From Desulfobotulus pelophilus (GTDB lineage: Bacteria; Desulfobacterota; Desulfobacteria; Desulfobacterales; ASO4-4), in the NCBI RefSeq assembly GCF_026155325.1, contig NZ_JAPFPW010000001.1:62001-126000 (forward strand): DNA of 64,000 nt, given 5' to 3'. Below the pieces are notes generated by a model. That model saw only the letters and a list, made by a program, of their open reading frames with translations, was not told where the DNA came from and did not search any database. Position 1 is the first letter of the stretch, and every line of letters begins with the position of its first letter. A program made the position numbers and the translations under genes. Below are positions 16,577 to 29,323 of this stretch, piece by piece.

Positions 16577-19500
16577 ATGTCCGGAAGCCCTCTGGCAAAC
16601 AAGCGTGTGAGAAAGCGTTTCGGCGGAAAACACACCATCATTGATATCCCGGATTTAATAGGGATGCAGCGCGAATCTTATGAAAGATTTCTGCAGATGG
16701 ATGTGTCGCCGGACCAACGTCGGGACATAGGTCTGCAGGCGGTTTTTAAATCAGTCTTTCCAATCAAGGATTTCACGGGAACCGCTTCCCTTGAATTTGT
16801 TTCCTATGATTTTGGTGAGGTGAAACATTCCGTCAGCGAATGTATACACCGTGGAATGACCTATGAAATATCCGTGCGTATTCGGGTGCGTCTTGTGGTG
16901 TATGACGCTGATAAAGATGCAGGTACCACTACCATAAGGGATATCAAGGAGCAGGAAATTTATTTCGGTACGGTTCCGCTGATGACCCCACGGGGCACCT
17001 TTATTATCAACGGTACTGAAAGGGTCGTTGTCAGCCAGCTGCACCGGTCCAGCGGTGTTTTCTTTGACCATGACAAAGGAAAGACCCATTCAAGCGGAAA
17101 AATTATTTATACGGCGAGGGTTATTCCTGTCCGCGGTTCCTGGATTGATATGGAGATTGATCCTAAGGACATTGTCTATATCCGCATTGACCGACGCCGC
17201 AAGTTTCCCGTTACCATTTTGTTCAAGGCCTTTGGGTATACTAACGAAGACCTTTTATCTTATTTTTATTTAAAAGAACGCATAGAGGTTCGGGGCTCAG
17301 AGTATTTTAAGGCTTTTAATGAACAGAGCCTTAAGGGTCAGAGGGCCAGTGAAGATGTTTTGGATCCTGATACTGGAGAAGTGATTGTCCGCAAAGGCCG
17401 CTTCTTTACGAAAAGGGCCATCCGTCAATTGCGCACGCTGGGTGTAACAGAACTTAAGGTGAACCCGGAAGAGCTCCTTGACCGCGGTGTTGCAGCAGAT
17501 ATTCTGGATCCTGAAACCGCTGAAATTATAGTAAAAGCCGGCGATATGCTGGAAGAAGAAATTCTGGAACGTATGCTGGAAAGCGGTGTTGCCGAGTTTG
17601 AGCTGCTCTTCGTGGACGCCAACTACAGTGCGGATTGTATACGCAAAACCCTTGTTGCAGATAAAACAGTATCCCGGGAGGAAGCTCTCGTTGAAATTTA
17701 CCGGAGACTACGGCCGGGGAACCCGGCAACTCCAGAGGTGGCGTTGGAGTTTATTGACCACCTTTTCTTCAAGGCTGCCTACTATGATTTTTCGGGTGTG
17801 GGTCGTTTAAAGATGAATCATCGGCTTGGAATTAACACCCATATTGATGTACGCACCCTGCGTAAAGAAGATATTCTGCTTACGGCGAAAACACTGGTGG
17901 AGCTCCGTGATACCCAAGGGCTTGTGGATGATATTGATCATCTGGGGAACCGCCGGGTGAGGGCCGTCGGGGAGCTGCTCGAAAACCAGTACCGGATCGG
18001 CCTTGTGCGCATGGAAAGGGCTATCAAAGAGCGGATGAGCATGCAGGAAGTAGATACTCTCATGCCCCACGATTTGGTAAACCCCAAGCCTGTATCGGCC
18101 GTAGTGAAAGAATTTTTTGGAACCAGTCAGCTTTCACAGTTTATGGATCAGACTAACCCTTTGTCTGAAACCACCCACAAACGGAGATTGTCTGCTCTGG
18201 GACCGGGTGGACTTACACGCGAACGTGCCGGTTTTGAGGTGCGTGACGTGCATCCATCGCATTACGGTCGTATTTGTCCCATTGAAACTCCTGAAGGACC
18301 GAACATTGGTCTGATTGTTTCTTTGTGCACCTATGCCCGGGTAAATGATTTCGGTTTTATAGAAACACCTTATCGCATGGTGCGCGAGGGGCAGGTCTCC
18401 AAGGATGTTCGTATGCTGTCGGCTTTTGAAGAAAAAGAGCATCCCATTGCCCAGGCAAATGCTGTGGTGGGCGAGGATGGAAGGTATGTTGAAACCCAGG
18501 TTACGGCAAGAATAGCCGGAGAGTTTCAGATGGTTCCGGCGGGGGATGTGGAGATGATGGATATTTCTCCCAACCAGCTTGTGAGCGTTTCGGCCTCTCT
18601 AATCCCTTTTCTGGAAAATGACGATGCCAACCGTGCCCTTATGGGATCCAACATGCAGCGTCAGGCCGTACCACTGACCCGTAGTGAAGCTCCCCTTGTG
18701 GGAACGGGTATAGAAGGTGTTGTTGCCCGCGATTCTGGTGTTGCCATTGTGTGTGGTCGTGATGGAGTGGTGGTGGATGTGGATGCTTCCAGAATTGTCA
18801 TTAAACATGAGCTGGAGGAGCATGAGTCACTGGATAAACAGGTGACTATCTTTAACCTTTCCAAATTTACCCGTTCCAATCAGAATACCTGCTTTAATCA
18901 CAGGCCGATTGTCCAGCTGGGACAGTCCGTTGTGAAAGGTGAGGTGTTGGCGGATGGTCCCTCAACCGAGCAGGGTGAACTGGCTCTTGGTAAAAACCTC
19001 ACGGTAGCTTTCATGCCATGGGGAGGGTACAACTTTGAAGATTCGATTCTTCTCAGCGAGCGCCTGGTGCAGAATGGCGTTTTCACCTCCATTCATATTG
19101 AGGAGTTCGAGGTGGTTGCCCGGGATACCAAGCTGGGTAAGGAAGAGATAACCCGGGATATTCCGAATGTGGGTGAAGAGGCTCTTAAGGATCTTGATGA
19201 TTCCGGGATTATCCGCCTGGGAGCAGAAGTTGTCCCCGGGGATATCCTTGTGGGTAAAATTACGCCTAAGGGTGAAACTCAGCTTTCCCCTGAAGAAAAA
19301 TTACTGCGGGCCATTTTCGGTGAAAAGGCCGGAGATGTCAAAGATACCTCACTGCGTGTACCGCCCGGAGTTGAGGGCGTAGTCATTGATGCAAAAGTAT
19401 TCTCCCGTCGAGGCGTGGATAAGGATGAGCGAACACGAAGCATCGAGGATGCAGAAATACGTCAGTATGAAAAAGACCGGGATGACCGGATTGCTATTAT

Positions 19501-20677
19501 TGAAGATGCTGCCCTTGAAAGAATCCGTGTTCTCCTGACTGGTCAGATTGTTCAAAGTGATCTGCGTAAGGCCAAAAAAGTTTTGCTGGCTGCAGGAACA
19601 CAGCTTGACCAGGCTGCCATGGAAGGCCTTTCCGTTGTACAGCTTGAGGGCCTTGTGGTGGAAGATGCGGCTGTTACGGAACGGGTTCATGCCGTAATTG
19701 ACCGGTGGAGAAGCGAGATAGATAATTCACGTCAGGTTTTTGAGGAGCAGGTCAGTCGATACGAGAAGGGGGATGATCTCCCTCCGGGCGTGATCAAGAT
19801 GATCAAGATTTATGTCGCTATGAAGCGTATTCTTTCCGTCGGAGACAAAATGGCCGGACGCCATGGAAACAAGGGTGTTGTTTCCCGTATCCTGCCTGTG
19901 GAAGATTTGCCCTACTTTGAAGATGGAACGCCGGTTGACATGGTTCTTAACCCTCTTGGGGTACCATCGCGTATGAACGTTGGGCAGATACTTGAAATTC
20001 ATCTTGGCCGCGCTGCACGTTGCTTGGGTAATCAGGTGGAAGAGATGCTCGGAAAGAAAGATACGGCAGCTCTTCGGGAAAAAATGGGGTGCATATTCAG
20101 GGGGCAGGAAGAAGTGGAAACGCGTCTTGCTGAACTGGATAATGAAGGGGTGCTGAATTTGGCAGCCCGTTACAGGCGGGGTGTTCATATGGCCACTCCT
20201 GTTTTTGACGGCGCACAGGAAGCGGAGATCAAGGGACTTCTTTCCGAGGCTGGTGTCAGCACCTCGGGTCAGGCTACGCTTTATGACGGCCGGACAGGAG
20301 AAGCTTTTGACGGGCCCATTACCGTGGGAACAATGTATATGTTGAAACTGCACCATCTGGTTGACGATAAACTGCATGCCCGTTCCATTGGCCCTTACTC
20401 TCTGGTGACCCAGCAGCCGCTTGGGGGTAAAGCCCAGTTCGGTGGTCAGCGTCTCGGAGAAATGGAAGTCTGGGCCATGGAAGCTTATGGTGCTGCCCAT
20501 GCACTTCAGGAGTTTATCACGGTAAAATCCGATGACATGGCGGGCAGGACACGCATGTATGAGAAAATAGTCAAGGGACAGAACGTGCTGGAGCCCGGGC
20601 TGCCGGAATCGTTCCGGGTGCTCACGAAAGAGCTTCAGGCACTGGGCCTTGATGTCAACCTGATCGAAGGCGCATAA
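16577..20677 (+). CDS. rpoB: RNA polymerase beta subunit
   Basis: The 1366-residue catalytic subunit starts at the ATG at 16577 (GGGGAG nearby). In-frame codons back to 16505 lack RpoB-like sequence. Conserved regions include the N-terminal [17 protein letters not shown], the rifampicin-pocket segment [21 protein letters not shown] (split at Q/N) with aspartate, histidine and serine as in sensitive enzymes, GYNFEDSIL, and [15 protein letters not shown]. The C-terminus keeps [18 protein letters not shown]. It forms an operon with rpoC. Confidence 0.98.
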   Translation: MSGSPLANKRVRKRFGGKHTIIDIPDLIGMQRESYERFLQMDVSPDQRRDIGLQAVFKSVFPIKDFTGTASLEFVSYDFGEVKHSVSECIHRGMTYEISVRIRVRLVVYDADKDAGTTTIRDIKEQEIYFGTVPLMTPRGTFIINGTERVVVSQLHRSSGVFFDHDKGKTHSSGKIIYTARVIPVRGSWIDMEIDPKDIVYIRIDRRRKFPVTILFKAFGYTNEDLLSYFYLKERIEVRGSEYFKAFNEQSLKGQRASEDVLDPDTGEVIVRKGRFFTKRAIRQLRTLGVTELKVNPEELLDRGVAADILDPETAEIIVKAGDMLEEEILERMLESGVAEFELLFVDANYSADCIRKTLVADKTVSREEALVEIYRRLRPGNPATPEVALEFIDHLFFKAAYYDFSGVGRLKMNHRLGINTHIDVRTLRKEDILLTAKTLVELRDTQGLVDDIDHLGNRRVRAVGELLENQYRIGLVRMERAIKERMSMQEVDTLMPHDLVNPKPVSAVVKEFFGTSQLSQFMDQTNPLSETTHKRRLSALGPGGLTRERAGFEVRDVHPSHYGRICPIETPEGPNIGLIVSLCTYARVNDFGFIETPYRMVREGQVSKDVRMLSAFEEKEHPIAQANAVVGEDGRYVETQVTARIAGEFQMVPAGDVEMMDISPNQLVSVSASLIPFLENDDANRALMGSNMQRQAVPLTRSEAPLVGTGIEGVVARDSGVAIVCGRDGVVVDVDASRIVIKHELEEHESLDKQVTIFNLSKFTRSNQNTCFNHRPIVQLGQSVVKGEVLADGPSTEQGELALGKNLTVAFMPWGGYNFEDSILLSERLVQNGVFTSIHIEEFEVVARDTKLGKEEITRDIPNVGEEALKDLDDSGIIRLGAEVVPGDILVGKITPKGETQLSPEEKLLRAIFGEKAGDVKDTSLRVPPGVEGVVIDAKVFSRRGVDKDERTRSIEDAEIRQYEKDRDDRIAIIEDAALERIRVLLTGQIVQSDLRKAKKVLLAAGTQLDQAAMEGLSVVQLEGLVVEDAAVTERVHAVIDRWRSEIDNSRQVFEEQVSRYEKGDDLPPGVIKMIKIYVAMKRILSVGDKMAGRHGNKGVVSRILPVEDLPYFEDGTPVDMVLNPLGVPSRMNVGQILEIHLGRAARCLGNQVEEMLGKKDTAALREKMGCIFRGQEEVETRLAELDNEGVLNLAARYRRGVHMATPVFDGAQEAEIKGLLSEAGVSTSGQATLYDGRTGEAFDGPITVGTMYMLKLHHLVDDKLHARSIGPYSLVTQQPLGGKAQFGGQRLGEMEVWAMEAYGAAHALQEFITVKSDDMAGRTRMYEKIVKGQNVLEPGLPESFRVLTKELQALGLDVNLIEGA

Positions 20678-20690
20678 GGAGGAGGGACCC

Positions 20691-23600
20691 TTGGAAACTC
20701 TGTACGATTTTTTTGCCAAGCCGACGGACCCGAGGAAATATTCGGGTGTTCAGATTTCCCTCGCTTCTCCCCAGACGATAAGGGACTGGTCCTTTGGTGA
20801 GATTACCAAGCCTGAAACCATCAATTACCGCACCTTCAAGCCGGAGCGGGATGGCCTCTTCTGTGCTAAAATATTTGGTCCTACAAAAGACTATGAGTGT
20901 AACTGCGGCAAATACAAACGTATGAAACACCGGGGTGTTGTTTGTGAAAAATGCGGTGTTGAAGTCATTCAGTCCAAGGTACGCAGGGATCGCATGGCTC
21001 ATATTGAACTGGCCTGTCCTGTGGCGCATATCTGGTTTCTGAAGAGTCTTCCCAGCAAGATAGGGAATCTTCTGGACATTACGTTGAAAAGTCTTGAGAA
21101 AGTACTGTATTTCGATTCCTATGTAGTGATTGATCCCAAAGAGACCGGCCTGGCGCGGCTTCAGATGCTTTCGGATGAGAAATATTACGAAGCTCAGGAT
21201 CTTTATGGTGCCAGTGCCTTTGAAGCTGGAATCGGTGCGGAAGCCATTCAACGCCTTTTGGAAACCCTGGATCTGGAAACGGTATTTCATCAGCTGCGTG
21301 AAGATATTGCGGCAACTGCTTCTGTAGCCAAACGTCAGAAATTATCGAAGCGGCTGCGCATTGTGGATGCCTTCCGTAATTCCGGAGTGAACCCCGTATG
21401 GATGATTATGGAGGCAATTCCCGTGCTGCCTCCGGATCTGCGGCCTCTGGTTCCGCTCGAAGGCGGACGGTTTGCTACTTCCGACCTGAATGATCTGTAT
21501 CGCAGGGTGATTAACAGGAACAACCGCCTGAAACGTTTGATGGATCTTAAGGCTCCTGATATTATTGTTCGGAACGAGAAGCGAATGCTGCAGGAAGCCG
21601 TGGATGTTCTGTTTGATAACGGACGGCATGGTCGTGTGGTTACGGGTACCAACAAGCGCCCTCTGAAATCACTTTCCGATACCCTTAAAGGCAAGCAGGG
21701 TCGTTTCCGGCAGAACCTTCTCGGCAAACGTGTGGATTATTCAGGTCGATCCGTAATTGTTGTTGGGCCGAATCTTCGGCTTCACCAGTGTGGTCTTCCC
21801 AAAAAGATGGCTCTGGAGCTGTTTAAGCCTTTTATCTATCATCATCTTGAGCAGAAGGGCCTGGTCTCTACGGTCAAGAGTGCTAAAAAGATGGTGGAAA
21901 GAGAGACGCCGGAGGTGTGGGATACCCTTGATGAAGTGGTCAAGGAATATCCAGTGATGCTCAACCGTGCTCCAACCCTTCACCGTCTGGGGCTTCAGGC
22001 CTTTGAGCCTGTCCTGATTGAAGGGAAAGCCATACGCTTGCATCCCCTGGTCTGTACGGCATTTAACGCAGATTTTGACGGGGACCAGATGGCCGTCCAC
22101 CTGCCTCTTTCCGTAGAAGCCCATATTGAAGCCCGCGTACTGATGCTGGCGAGCAATAACATCTTAAGCCCTGCCAATGGGGAGCCCATAATTATACCGA
22201 CTCAGGACATTGTTCTGGGGCTGTATTACCTGACCCAGAAAATAGCGGGTGTTAGGGGCGAAGGTGCCTGTTTTGCTAACGTGACGGAGGTACGACAGGC
22301 CTTTGATGCCGGTGAAGTGGATATGCATGCAGCCGTCACGGTACGCCTGAAAGATGGTTCGCGTGTTGAAACCACAACCGGGCGCGTTCTTCTCTGGGAG
22401 CTGATACCTGATGGTATGGTGTCGAGTTTTAACCACATCATGGTTACTACACCGGAAGACCGTGATAGGGTGGCTAAAGCCCTGGAGGGCGGAGCCCGGT
22501 TTACGGAGATCGCTCAACAGTATTCCAAGAGTGCGGATGTCTATCATAATGCCTATATCGGATTCCTTGACCCTAAAGAATTTACGCGTATTTTTGCCCT
22601 GAAAGGTGAGGCCGTGCAGAAACTCTTCGCCATGGAACCTGGGTTTTTGAGCGGGGCCATGGAAGAAGGCGGAAGATTCCACTTCTTTGAAGTGCTTGAA
22701 CGGCAGATGGAGATCCCCTTTTCCGTAGTGAACAAAGTCATGGATAAGAGTACGATCCGTAAACTAGTGGATTACGCCTACAGAAACCTTGGTCCCAAGG
22801 GTACGGTTATTCTTGCCGATCGGCTTAAGGATCTGGGTTACGGGATTTCCACCCAGGGCGGCCTTTCCGTTGGCATTGATGACATGATCATTCCGGAAGA
22901 TAAGTGGGATATTCTCAAAAAGGCTGAGGAAAAAGTGACGGAAATTAATCGTCAGTATACCGAAGGCCTGATTACCCAGGGTGAGAAATATAATAAGATA
23001 GTCGATATCTGGGCCAAAGGAACGGATGATATAGCCAACTCCATGATGGAGGGAATGAAAAAGACCAAACGGCACGAGCATGCTGAGGAAGGCGCTGTCG
23101 AGCGCATGAATGCCATCTTCATGATGGCGGACTCCGGCGCCCGAGGTTCTAAGGACCAGATGCGTCAGCTGGCTGGTATGCGTGGTCTTATGGCCAAACC
23201 CTCCGGCGAAATCATCGAAACTCCCATCACTGCCAACTTCCGGGAAGGACTGACGGTTCTTCAGTACTTCATCTCCACCCATGGTGCCCGTAAAGGTCTT
23301 GCGGACACGGCTCTGAAGACGGCCAACTCCGGCTATCTTACCCGTCGTTTGGCCGATGTTGCGCAGGACTGTGCCGTTACGGAGACGGACTGTGGATCCG
23401 TACATGGTATTGAGGTCCAGGCTCTCACCGAAGGCGGAGAAGTTATCCAGCGTCTCGGGGAGAGGGTGCTTGGCCGTGTTACCCTTGAAGATGTCCTCGA
23501 TCCTTTTACGGATGATGCCATTGTTCCCGCTAACGTTGAAATAGATGAAAAGGTTCTTGAAACAATTGAAAATGCAGGGATTAACAGTATAAAAATACGG

Positions 23601-25094
23601 TCTGTACTTACCTGTCGTGCCGACAGGGGTGTCTGTGCCCGTTGCTATGGCCGGGATCTTGCCTACGGGCTGCCTGTAGAAGTTGGGCAGGCGGTGGGTA
23701 TAATTGCCGCACAGAGTATCGGAGAACCAGGCACTCAGCTGACCATGCGTACCTTTCATATCGGTGGAACGGCTTCCCGTCGGGTGGAGCAGGCCGACCT
23801 GAAAGCCCGCATGGAGGGTGTTGTCCGCTTTGACGGCATTCAGGTGGTGGCCAATGCAGAAGGGAATCGCGTGGTCATGAATCGCCGTGGTGGTGAGTTT
23901 GCCATCGTGGGTGACACGGGGCGAGAGCTGGAGCGTCATCGGGTTATTTATGGTGCTACCGTCAAGGTTGAGGATGGGCAGAGGGTAAAGCCCGGAGATC
24001 TGCTGGCTGCCTGGGATCCTTTTACAACGCCCATTATTACGGAAGTACCCGGTGTTGTAAAATATGCGGATATTTATTCCGGAAAGACCATGCAGGAGCA
24101 GGTGGACCCCGTAACTGGCAAGGCCAGCCGAACAATCATCGAATCCAAACTGGCGGATATTCGCCCCCGTATTTCCATCCGTGATGAAAGTGGTAAAACG
24201 GCTGTGCTGCCGACGGGCTCCGGTATGGCCCGCTACTTTCTCCCCATCGGGGCCGTTATGATGGTCGAGGAAGGCGATGAGGTTCGTGCTGGAGATATTC
24301 TCGCCAAACTTCCTCGTGCCACCACTAAAACCAAGGATATTACAGGTGGTCTTCCCAGGGTAGCGGAGTTGTTCGAAGTCAGAAAGCCTAAAGAAACAGC
24401 CGTTCTGAGTGAAATTGATGGTTACGTGACCATATCCAAGGGGACCAAGGGTAAGCAGAAGGTCACCATCAAGCCGGTGGATGTGGGAGAAAAATGTGAG
24501 TATCTGATTCCACGAGGTAAGCATATCAATGTGTATGATGGTGACTATGTACGAGCAGGAGAGCAGCTTTGCGGTGGTTCTGTGAATCCTCAGGACATTC
24601 TGAACATTAAGGGTGAAATTGCGCTTGCTGCATACCTTGTGGACGAAGTGCAGGAAGTTTATCGTCTGCAAGGCGTGCGTATCCATGACAAGCACATTGA
24701 AGTGATTGTCCGGCAGATGATGCGCATGGTTAAAATTGTAGATGTGGGTGATACGGACTTTATTCTTGAAGAGCAGATTGACCGTCAGGTGTTTGAAAAT
24801 GTGAACCGGGATGTGGTGGCAAAAGGTGGAATGCCTGCGCAGGGGGAGCCTCTGATTCTTGGTATCACGAAGGCTTCTCTGTCGACGGAAAGTTTTATTT
24901 CAGCTGCATCCTTCCAGGAAACCACCAAAGTTCTGACTGAAGCAGCGATAAGGGCAAAAACAGATGCCCTGCGTGGGCTTAAGGAGAACGTAATTATGGG
25001 TCGCCTGATTCCAGCAGGGACAGGGGTTGACGAGTACCGTAATCTGGAAATCCGGGTCCTGGAAGATATTGTTGCTATGGCAGAAGAAGAATAG
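20691..25094 (+). CDS. rpoC: RNA polymerase beta' subunit
   Basis: The 1467-residue subunit starts with TTG at 20691, eight bases after GGAGGAGG; no ATG fits the conserved N-terminus [13 protein letters not shown]. It holds the N-terminal zinc ribbon (CNCGKYKR...CEKCG), the catalytic loop NADFDGDQM with its three magnesium-binding aspartates, the bridge-helix region, and the second zinc site ([13 protein letters not shown]). It is 13 bases downstream of rpoB. Length is typical of proteobacteria. Confidence 0.98.
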   Translation: METLYDFFAKPTDPRKYSGVQISLASPQTIRDWSFGEITKPETINYRTFKPERDGLFCAKIFGPTKDYECNCGKYKRMKHRGVVCEKCGVEVIQSKVRRDRMAHIELACPVAHIWFLKSLPSKIGNLLDITLKSLEKVLYFDSYVVIDPKETGLARLQMLSDEKYYEAQDLYGASAFEAGIGAEAIQRLLETLDLETVFHQLREDIAATASVAKRQKLSKRLRIVDAFRNSGVNPVWMIMEAIPVLPPDLRPLVPLEGGRFATSDLNDLYRRVINRNNRLKRLMDLKAPDIIVRNEKRMLQEAVDVLFDNGRHGRVVTGTNKRPLKSLSDTLKGKQGRFRQNLLGKRVDYSGRSVIVVGPNLRLHQCGLPKKMALELFKPFIYHHLEQKGLVSTVKSAKKMVERETPEVWDTLDEVVKEYPVMLNRAPTLHRLGLQAFEPVLIEGKAIRLHPLVCTAFNADFDGDQMAVHLPLSVEAHIEARVLMLASNNILSPANGEPIIIPTQDIVLGLYYLTQKIAGVRGEGACFANVTEVRQAFDAGEVDMHAAVTVRLKDGSRVETTTGRVLLWELIPDGMVSSFNHIMVTTPEDRDRVAKALEGGARFTEIAQQYSKSADVYHNAYIGFLDPKEFTRIFALKGEAVQKLFAMEPGFLSGAMEEGGRFHFFEVLERQMEIPFSVVNKVMDKSTIRKLVDYAYRNLGPKGTVILADRLKDLGYGISTQGGLSVGIDDMIIPEDKWDILKKAEEKVTEINRQYTEGLITQGEKYNKIVDIWAKGTDDIANSMMEGMKKTKRHEHAEEGAVERMNAIFMMADSGARGSKDQMRQLAGMRGLMAKPSGEIIETPITANFREGLTVLQYFISTHGARKGLADTALKTANSGYLTRRLADVAQDCAVTETDCGSVHGIEVQALTEGGEVIQRLGERVLGRVTLEDVLDPFTDDAIVPANVEIDEKVLETIENAGINSIKIRSVLTCRADRGVCARCYGRDLAYGLPVEVGQAVGIIAAQSIGEPGTQLTMRTFHIGGTASRRVEQADLKARMEGVVRFDGIQVVANAEGNRVVMNRRGGEFAIVGDTGRELERHRVIYGATVKVEDGQRVKPGDLLAAWDPFTTPIITEVPGVVKYADIYSGKTMQEQVDPVTGKASRTIIESKLADIRPRISIRDESGKTAVLPTGSGMARYFLPIGAVMMVEEGDEVRAGDILAKLPRATTKTKDITGGLPRVAELFEVRKPKETAVLSEIDGYVTISKGTKGKQKVTIKPVDVGEKCEYLIPRGKHINVYDGDYVRAGEQLCGGSVNPQDILNIKGEIALAAYLVDEVQEVYRLQGVRIHDKHIEVIVRQMMRMVKIVDVGDTDFILEEQIDRQVFENVNRDVVAKGGMPAQGEPLILGITKASLSTESFISAASFQETTKVLTEAAIRAKTDALRGLKENVIMGRLIPAGTGVDEYRNLEIRVLEDIVAMAEEE

Positions 25095-25098
25095 GTTA

Positions 25099-25125
25099 TT
25101 GACAAGTTTAATATGTATGTATAAA
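25099..25125 (+). promoter_or_regulatory. Candidate promoter of the rpsL operon
   Basis: A perfect -35 TTGACA (25099-25104) and a near-perfect -10 TATAAA (25120-25125) lie in the AT-rich rpoC-rpsL spacer. The 15-base spacer is short. The site lies about 57 bases before the rpsL ATG and could give the str/S10 genes their own start. Confidence 0.45.
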
Positions 25126-25181
25126 AATAAACATTTTGTCGTAATGGTGTTTGGGTCCATTGGAAAGGAGAGTATAAAAAA

Positions 25182-25553
25182 ATGCCAACCATTAACCAGC
25201 TCGTTCGCAAGGGGCGGAAGCGTATGATCAGCAAGATCAGTACGCCAGCACTGAAGGGCGGGCCGCAGAAGCGGGGGGTCTGTACCCGTGTCTATACCAC
25301 AACACCGAAGAAGCCGAACTCAGCCCTTCGGAAAGTGGCAAGGGTCCGGTTGACCACCGGAGTTGAGGTGACAGCCTACATTCCCGGTATTGGTCATAAC
25401 CTTCAGGAGCACTCTGTTGTGCTTGTTGCAGGCGGCCGTGTAAAAGACCTTCCAGGTGTGCGCTATTCCATCGTTCGTGGGGCACTGGACACCCTGGGTG
25501 TTGCGGACCGGAAGAAGAGCCGGTCTCTGTACGGTGCTAAAAAACCCAAGTGA
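25182..25553 (+). CDS. rpsL: Ribosomal protein uS12
   Basis: The 123-residue decoding-centre protein contains [18 protein letters not shown] and [19 protein letters not shown]. Both lysines known to change in streptomycin-resistant mutants of other species are in their usual state. GGAGAG precedes the ATG. It is followed 23 bases later by rpsG. Confidence 0.97.
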   Translation: MPTINQLVRKGRKRMISKISTPALKGGPQKRGVCTRVYTTTPKKPNSALRKVARVRLTTGVEVTAYIPGIGHNLQEHSVVLVAGGRVKDLPGVRYSIVRGALDTLGVADRKKSRSLYGAKKPK

Positions 25554-25576
25554 CGAGAAAAGAGAGAGTATAGGGA

Positions 25577-26047
25577 ATGCCCAGAAGAAGAGAAGTTCCG
25601 GAGAGGAAAGTTATTCCGGACGCAAAGTATGGCAGCGTCCTCATGAGTCAGTTCATTAATAAGCTGATGCGGGATGGAAAAAAAAGTACAGCAGAAGCCA
25701 TCCTCTATGATGCCTTTGATATTCTGGCTGAAAAAAGCGGCGAGCTTCCGCTGGAAACCTTTGAAAAAGCGTTGGAAAATGTAAAGCCGATGCTGGAAGT
25801 AAAATCCCGCAGGGTAGGGGGGGCTTCCTATCAGGTGCCGACGGATGTTCGTCCTAAGCGTCGTACGGCTCTTGCCATTCGGTGGTTGATCACCTACTCC
25901 CGCGCGCGGAGTGAAAAAACCATGGCCAGCCGTCTGGCGGCCGAGTTCCTGGATGCGGCCAACAAGCGTGGTGCTTCTGTAAAGAAGCGTGAAGACACCC
26001 ACCGTATGGCTGAAGCGAACAAGGCCTTTGCCCATTACCGCTGGTAG
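25577..26047 (+). CDS. rpsG: Ribosomal protein uS7
   Basis: The 156-residue primary 16S rRNA-binding protein opens with [19 protein letters not shown] and keeps [17 protein letters not shown] and [20 protein letters not shown]. Downstream, where fusA normally lies, there are only 192 non-coding bases before rpsJ. Confidence 0.97.
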   Translation: MPRRREVPERKVIPDAKYGSVLMSQFINKLMRDGKKSTAEAILYDAFDILAEKSGELPLETFEKALENVKPMLEVKSRRVGGASYQVPTDVRPKRRTALAIRWLITYSRARSEKTMASRLAAEFLDAANKRGASVKKREDTHRMAEANKAFAHYRW

Positions 26048-26239
26048 TCGGCAGCTGTAAGCGGAATAGCCGGGATTCTTGAAAGAATAACGATATGACA
26101 GACCGGCGCGAAGAGTAAGAGTTCGATCCGCGGGCAATGGTTGGGTACACTCCGCATGAAATGAAGAAAAGACAGGCTGGAGTTGCCGTAGCGTTGCCAA
26201 TGGCAGGCTAACAGAGAAACCAATGGAAAATTTGATACT

Positions 26240-26548
26240 ATGATGAACGCGAAAATCAGAATCAGGCTGCGGGCCTACGATCACAAGTTGCTGGATCAGT
26301 CTGCGCTGGATATCGTGGATACCGCTAAGAAGACCGGTGCCAAGATAGTCGGCCCGATTCCGCTTCCGACGAGCATAAACAAGTTTTGTGTTCTTCGGTC
26401 TCCCCATGTCAACAAGAAGTCCCGGGAGCAGTTTGAGGTCCGGACTCACAAGCGCATGCTTGACATTCTGGAGCCGACCCAGCAGACGGTCGATGCTTTG
26501 ATGAAGTTGGATCTGTCTCCCGGCGTAGACGTGGAGATCAAACTGTAA
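26240..26548 (+). CDS. rpsJ: Ribosomal protein uS10
   Basis: The 102-residue small-subunit protein, also the NusB partner (NusE) in antitermination, has [17 protein letters not shown] and [25 protein letters not shown]-like text. Two ATG codons are adjacent (26240, 26243), so the start may be three bases later. No strong ribosome site is visible. It opens the S10 operon. Confidence 0.96.
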   Translation: MMNAKIRIRLRAYDHKLLDQSALDIVDTAKKTGAKIVGPIPLPTSINKFCVLRSPHVNKKSREQFEVRTHKRMLDILEPTQQTVDALMKLDLSPGVDVEIKL

Positions 26549-26563
26549 GAGGAAGCTTGGATC

Positions 26564-27196
26564 ATGTGCAAAGGACTGATCGCAAAAAAGCTGGGGATGA
26601 CCAGGATTTTTAACCAGGATGGGAACAGCATTCCCGTTACCGTCGTCCAGGCCGGTCCCTGTGTTGTTACCCAGATTAAAACTGTTGAAACCGATGGGTA
26701 CAATGCGCTGCAAGTAGCCTATGGCCCTAAAAAAGAGCAGCGTGTGAACAAGCCCATGAAAGGGCATTTTGCCAAAGCAGGAGAGCATTGCTTTTCTGTG
26801 GTGAAAGAGTTTGCAGTGGAAGATCCTACTCAGTTCACGCTGGGCCAGGAGGTCACGGTAGACCTCTTCAAGGTTGGGGATCTTGTGGATGTGGTTGGGA
26901 CCACTCAGGGTAAGGGGTTTGCTGGTACCGTAAAGCGCCACGGTTTTCATCGTGGACCGGTAACCCATGGTTCCCATAATGTTCGTGAACCCGGTTCTGT
27001 AGGATGTTCGGCATGGCCCTCCCGTATTGTGAAAGGCAAGAAAATGCCCGGTCACATGGGAGTAGAGCGTAAAACGGCCAGAAACCTTCAGATAGTAGAT
27101 ATCCGCCCCGAGGATAATCTCCTCCTGATCAAGGGCGCAGTCCCCGGTCATAAAACCGGAATCCTCGAGATCAAGAAGCGGAAATACCAGAAATAG
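26564..27196 (+). CDS. rplC: Ribosomal protein uL3
   Basis: The 210-residue protein starts [16 protein letters not shown]. The central extension reaching the peptidyl-transferase centre is recognisable as [20 protein letters not shown]. The later segment [16 protein letters not shown] is also conserved. It is the second gene of the S10 operon. Confidence 0.97.
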   Translation: MCKGLIAKKLGMTRIFNQDGNSIPVTVVQAGPCVVTQIKTVETDGYNALQVAYGPKKEQRVNKPMKGHFAKAGEHCFSVVKEFAVEDPTQFTLGQEVTVDLFKVGDLVDVVGTTQGKGFAGTVKRHGFHRGPVTHGSHNVREPGSVGCSAWPSRIVKGKKMPGHMGVERKTARNLQIVDIRPEDNLLLIKGAVPGHKTGILEIKKRKYQK

Positions 27197-27248
27197 CTTC
27201 CGTCCGGTGCGTCGGGACTGCGGCGTTTGGATATGATGAGGAAACACC

Positions 27249-27872
27249 ATGGCTGTCGTTGATGTTTGGAATCAAAAAGGCGAGAAAGTTTCCGAATTGG
27301 AACTTTCGGATAGCGTCTTTAATGTGGAAGTGAAGCCTGCTGTGCTGCATGAGGTTGTGAAAATGCAGCTGGCAACAAGGCGGGCAGGGACTGCGTGTGT
27401 AAAAAACCGGTCCGATATCAAGGGTTCTACCCGGAAGCTGTTTCGTCAGAAGGGAACCGGTCGTGCGCGTCGGGGAGATATCAAGTCACCCCTGCTGAGA
27501 GGAGGCGGAGTGGTCTTTGGCCCGCACCCCAGGTCCTATGCGTACAGCCTGCCCAAGAAGATCAGGCAGCTGGCTCTGAAGATGGCGCTTAGCAGCAAGC
27601 TGAAGAATGACAATGTTAAGGTGCTGGATGACCTTTCACTGGACGGAATCAAAACTAAAAATTTCGTTTCGGTAATGGAAGCCTTGAAAACCCGAAAAAC
27701 TCTCATCGTTATCAGTGAGGAAAATCGGAATCTGGAATTGTCCGCACGGAACATCCCGGGTGTGAAGGTTCTGAAGTCAGAGGGGCTTAATGTCTATGAT
27801 ATTCTTCGCTATGATGACCTCCTGTTAGTGCCGTCATCGGTTCAGAGTATCGAAGGGAGGTTCGCATTATGA
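27249..27872 (+). CDS. rplD: Ribosomal protein uL4
   Basis: The 207-residue protein lines the exit tunnel. Its tunnel loop is visible in KLFRQKGTGRARRGDIKSP and GGGVVFGPHPRSY. In E. coli L4 also represses the S10 operon; whether this holds here is unknown. Its stop overlaps the rplW ATG by four bases (ATGA). Confidence 0.97.
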   Translation: MAVVDVWNQKGEKVSELELSDSVFNVEVKPAVLHEVVKMQLATRRAGTACVKNRSDIKGSTRKLFRQKGTGRARRGDIKSPLLRGGGVVFGPHPRSYAYSLPKKIRQLALKMALSSKLKNDNVKVLDDLSLDGIKTKNFVSVMEALKTRKTLIVISEENRNLELSARNIPGVKVLKSEGLNVYDILRYDDLLLVPSSVQSIEGRFAL

Positions 27873-28156
27873 ATACCCATGACATTCTCATTCGTCCCCT
27901 GAACACGGAAAAAACCAACATCCTTCTCGAAGAAGGCAACAAGGTTACCTTCGAGGTGGCTCCTGAGGCAAATCGTATCGAAGTGAAGAAAGCTATCGAG
28001 ACGGTTTTTAACGTTAAAATTCTGTCCGTTCACATCCTGAATATTAAAGGCAAAGTGAAGCAGCGTGGCAGAATTGTAGGCAAGCGGAAAGATTGGAAAA
28101 AAGCGATTGCCACGTTAATGCCTGGGGAGAAAATCGAATTTTTTGACGGCGTATAA
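27869..28156 (+). CDS. rplW: Ribosomal protein uL23
   Basis: The 95-residue exit-port protein, docking site for trigger factor and SRP, shows [20 protein letters not shown] and the conserved VNVKI-like core (here [17 protein letters not shown]). It is translationally coupled to rplD through an ATGA overlap. Confidence 0.96.
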   Translation: MNTHDILIRPLNTEKTNILLEEGNKVTFEVAPEANRIEVKKAIETVFNVKILSVHILNIKGKVKQRGRIVGKRKDWKKAIATLMPGEKIEFFDGV

Positions 28157-28170
28157 GCAGAGGGCATCCA

Positions 28171-28995
28171 ATGGCAATTAAGAAAGTAAAGCCTACATCG
28201 GCGGGTCGCAGAAGTCAGGAGTATTCTGCGTTTGACGAGATTACCAAAACCACGCCTGAAAAAAGTCTGCTGCGTACCCTCAAGAAGAGCGGTGGCCGGA
28301 ACGTCAATGGACGTATAACCTGTCGGCACCGGGGTGGCGGACACAGACGGCATTATCGTATTGTAGATTTCAAAAGGGACAAGGAAAATATTCCGGCTAA
28401 AGTTGCGGCCATTGAATACGATCCCAACAGATCGGCGCGCATTGCTCTTCTTCACTATGCAGACGGTGAGAAGCGTTATATACTTGCCCCGTTCAATCTT
28501 AAGGTGGGAGACACGGTTCAGGCTGGTGAAGCAGCGGATATCCGCCCTGGCAACACGCTTCCACTAGCCAATATTCCCTTGGGTACCCATATCCATAATA
28601 TTGAGCTAAAAATGGGCAAAGGCGGTCAGATTGTCCGGGCAGCCGGTGCCTCCGCTCAGCTTATGGCAAAAGAAGACGGCTACGCCCTTGTGAAGCTTCC
28701 TTCAGGAGAGGTCCGTATGGTCCTTCTGCGTTGCAAAGCCACCATCGGTGAGCTTGGCAATAAAGAACACGCCAACCTTTCTCTGGGAAAAGCCGGGCGA
28801 AAACGCTGGATGGGTGTTCGGCCCAGCGTGCGTGGTGTGGCCATGAACCCCGTGGATCATCCCATGGGTGGTGGTGAAGGCCGTTCTTCCGGTGGGCGTC
28901 ATCCCTGTACTCCCTGGGGCAAACCCACAAAGGGCTACAGAACCCGTAAGAACAAGGCCACCGACAAGTACATTGTACGACGGCGTTCCAAATAA
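28171..28995 (+). CDS. rplB: Ribosomal protein uL2
   Basis: The 274-residue protein, essential for subunit joining and the peptidyl-transferase centre, has [20 protein letters not shown] near the N-terminus. The C-terminal part has [20 protein letters not shown] (20 residues), including the conserved histidine. Length is standard. It lies 14 bases after rplW. Confidence 0.98.
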   Translation: MAIKKVKPTSAGRRSQEYSAFDEITKTTPEKSLLRTLKKSGGRNVNGRITCRHRGGGHRRHYRIVDFKRDKENIPAKVAAIEYDPNRSARIALLHYADGEKRYILAPFNLKVGDTVQAGEAADIRPGNTLPLANIPLGTHIHNIELKMGKGGQIVRAAGASAQLMAKEDGYALVKLPSGEVRMVLLRCKATIGELGNKEHANLSLGKAGRKRWMGVRPSVRGVAMNPVDHPMGGGEGRSSGGRHPCTPWGKPTKGYRTRKNKATDKYIVRRRSK

Positions 28996-29038
28996 CCGTC
29001 TAACACCGGTGTGATGCCGGTGCACAGGGAGATTTTTC

Positions 29039-29320
29039 ATGCCTCGGTCGCTGAAAAAAGGTCCGTTTGTGGATCAGAGTCTTTTTAGAAAAGTAGTTAC
29101 GGCGCAGGAAGCCAGAAGTAACAAGGTTATTAAAACCTGGTCCCGGCGCTCAACCATTCTTCCCGAAATGGTCGGCCTTACGCTGGCTGTTCATAACGGC
29201 AAGAAGTTTATTCCGGTTTTTATCTCGGAGAACATGGTGGGGCACAAGCTTGGTGAGTTTTCACCTACGCGGACTTACTATGGTCATGCTGCGGATAAAA
29301 AATCCAAAATGAGGAAGTAA
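29039..29320 (+). CDS. rpsS: Ribosomal protein uS19
   Basis: The 93-residue head protein begins [14 protein letters not shown] and has [21 protein letters not shown] and [16 protein letters not shown], all diagnostic. It is followed three bases later by rplV. Confidence 0.97.
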   Translation: MPRSLKKGPFVDQSLFRKVVTAQEARSNKVIKTWSRRSTILPEMVGLTLAVHNGKKFIPVFISENMVGHKLGEFSPTRTYYGHAADKKSKMRK

Positions 29321-29323
29321 AGG

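Noticed and set aside
22764-24695. 643-codon open frame on the minus strand inside rpoC
   Set aside because: Antisense to a highly conserved gene, no ribosome site, composition rich in H, N, F and T without domains; a by-product of rpoC codon use.
25463-27250. 595-codon minus-strand frame across rpsG, rpsJ and rplC
   Set aside because: It spans three genuine genes and their spacers on the other strand and shows no recognisable protein features.
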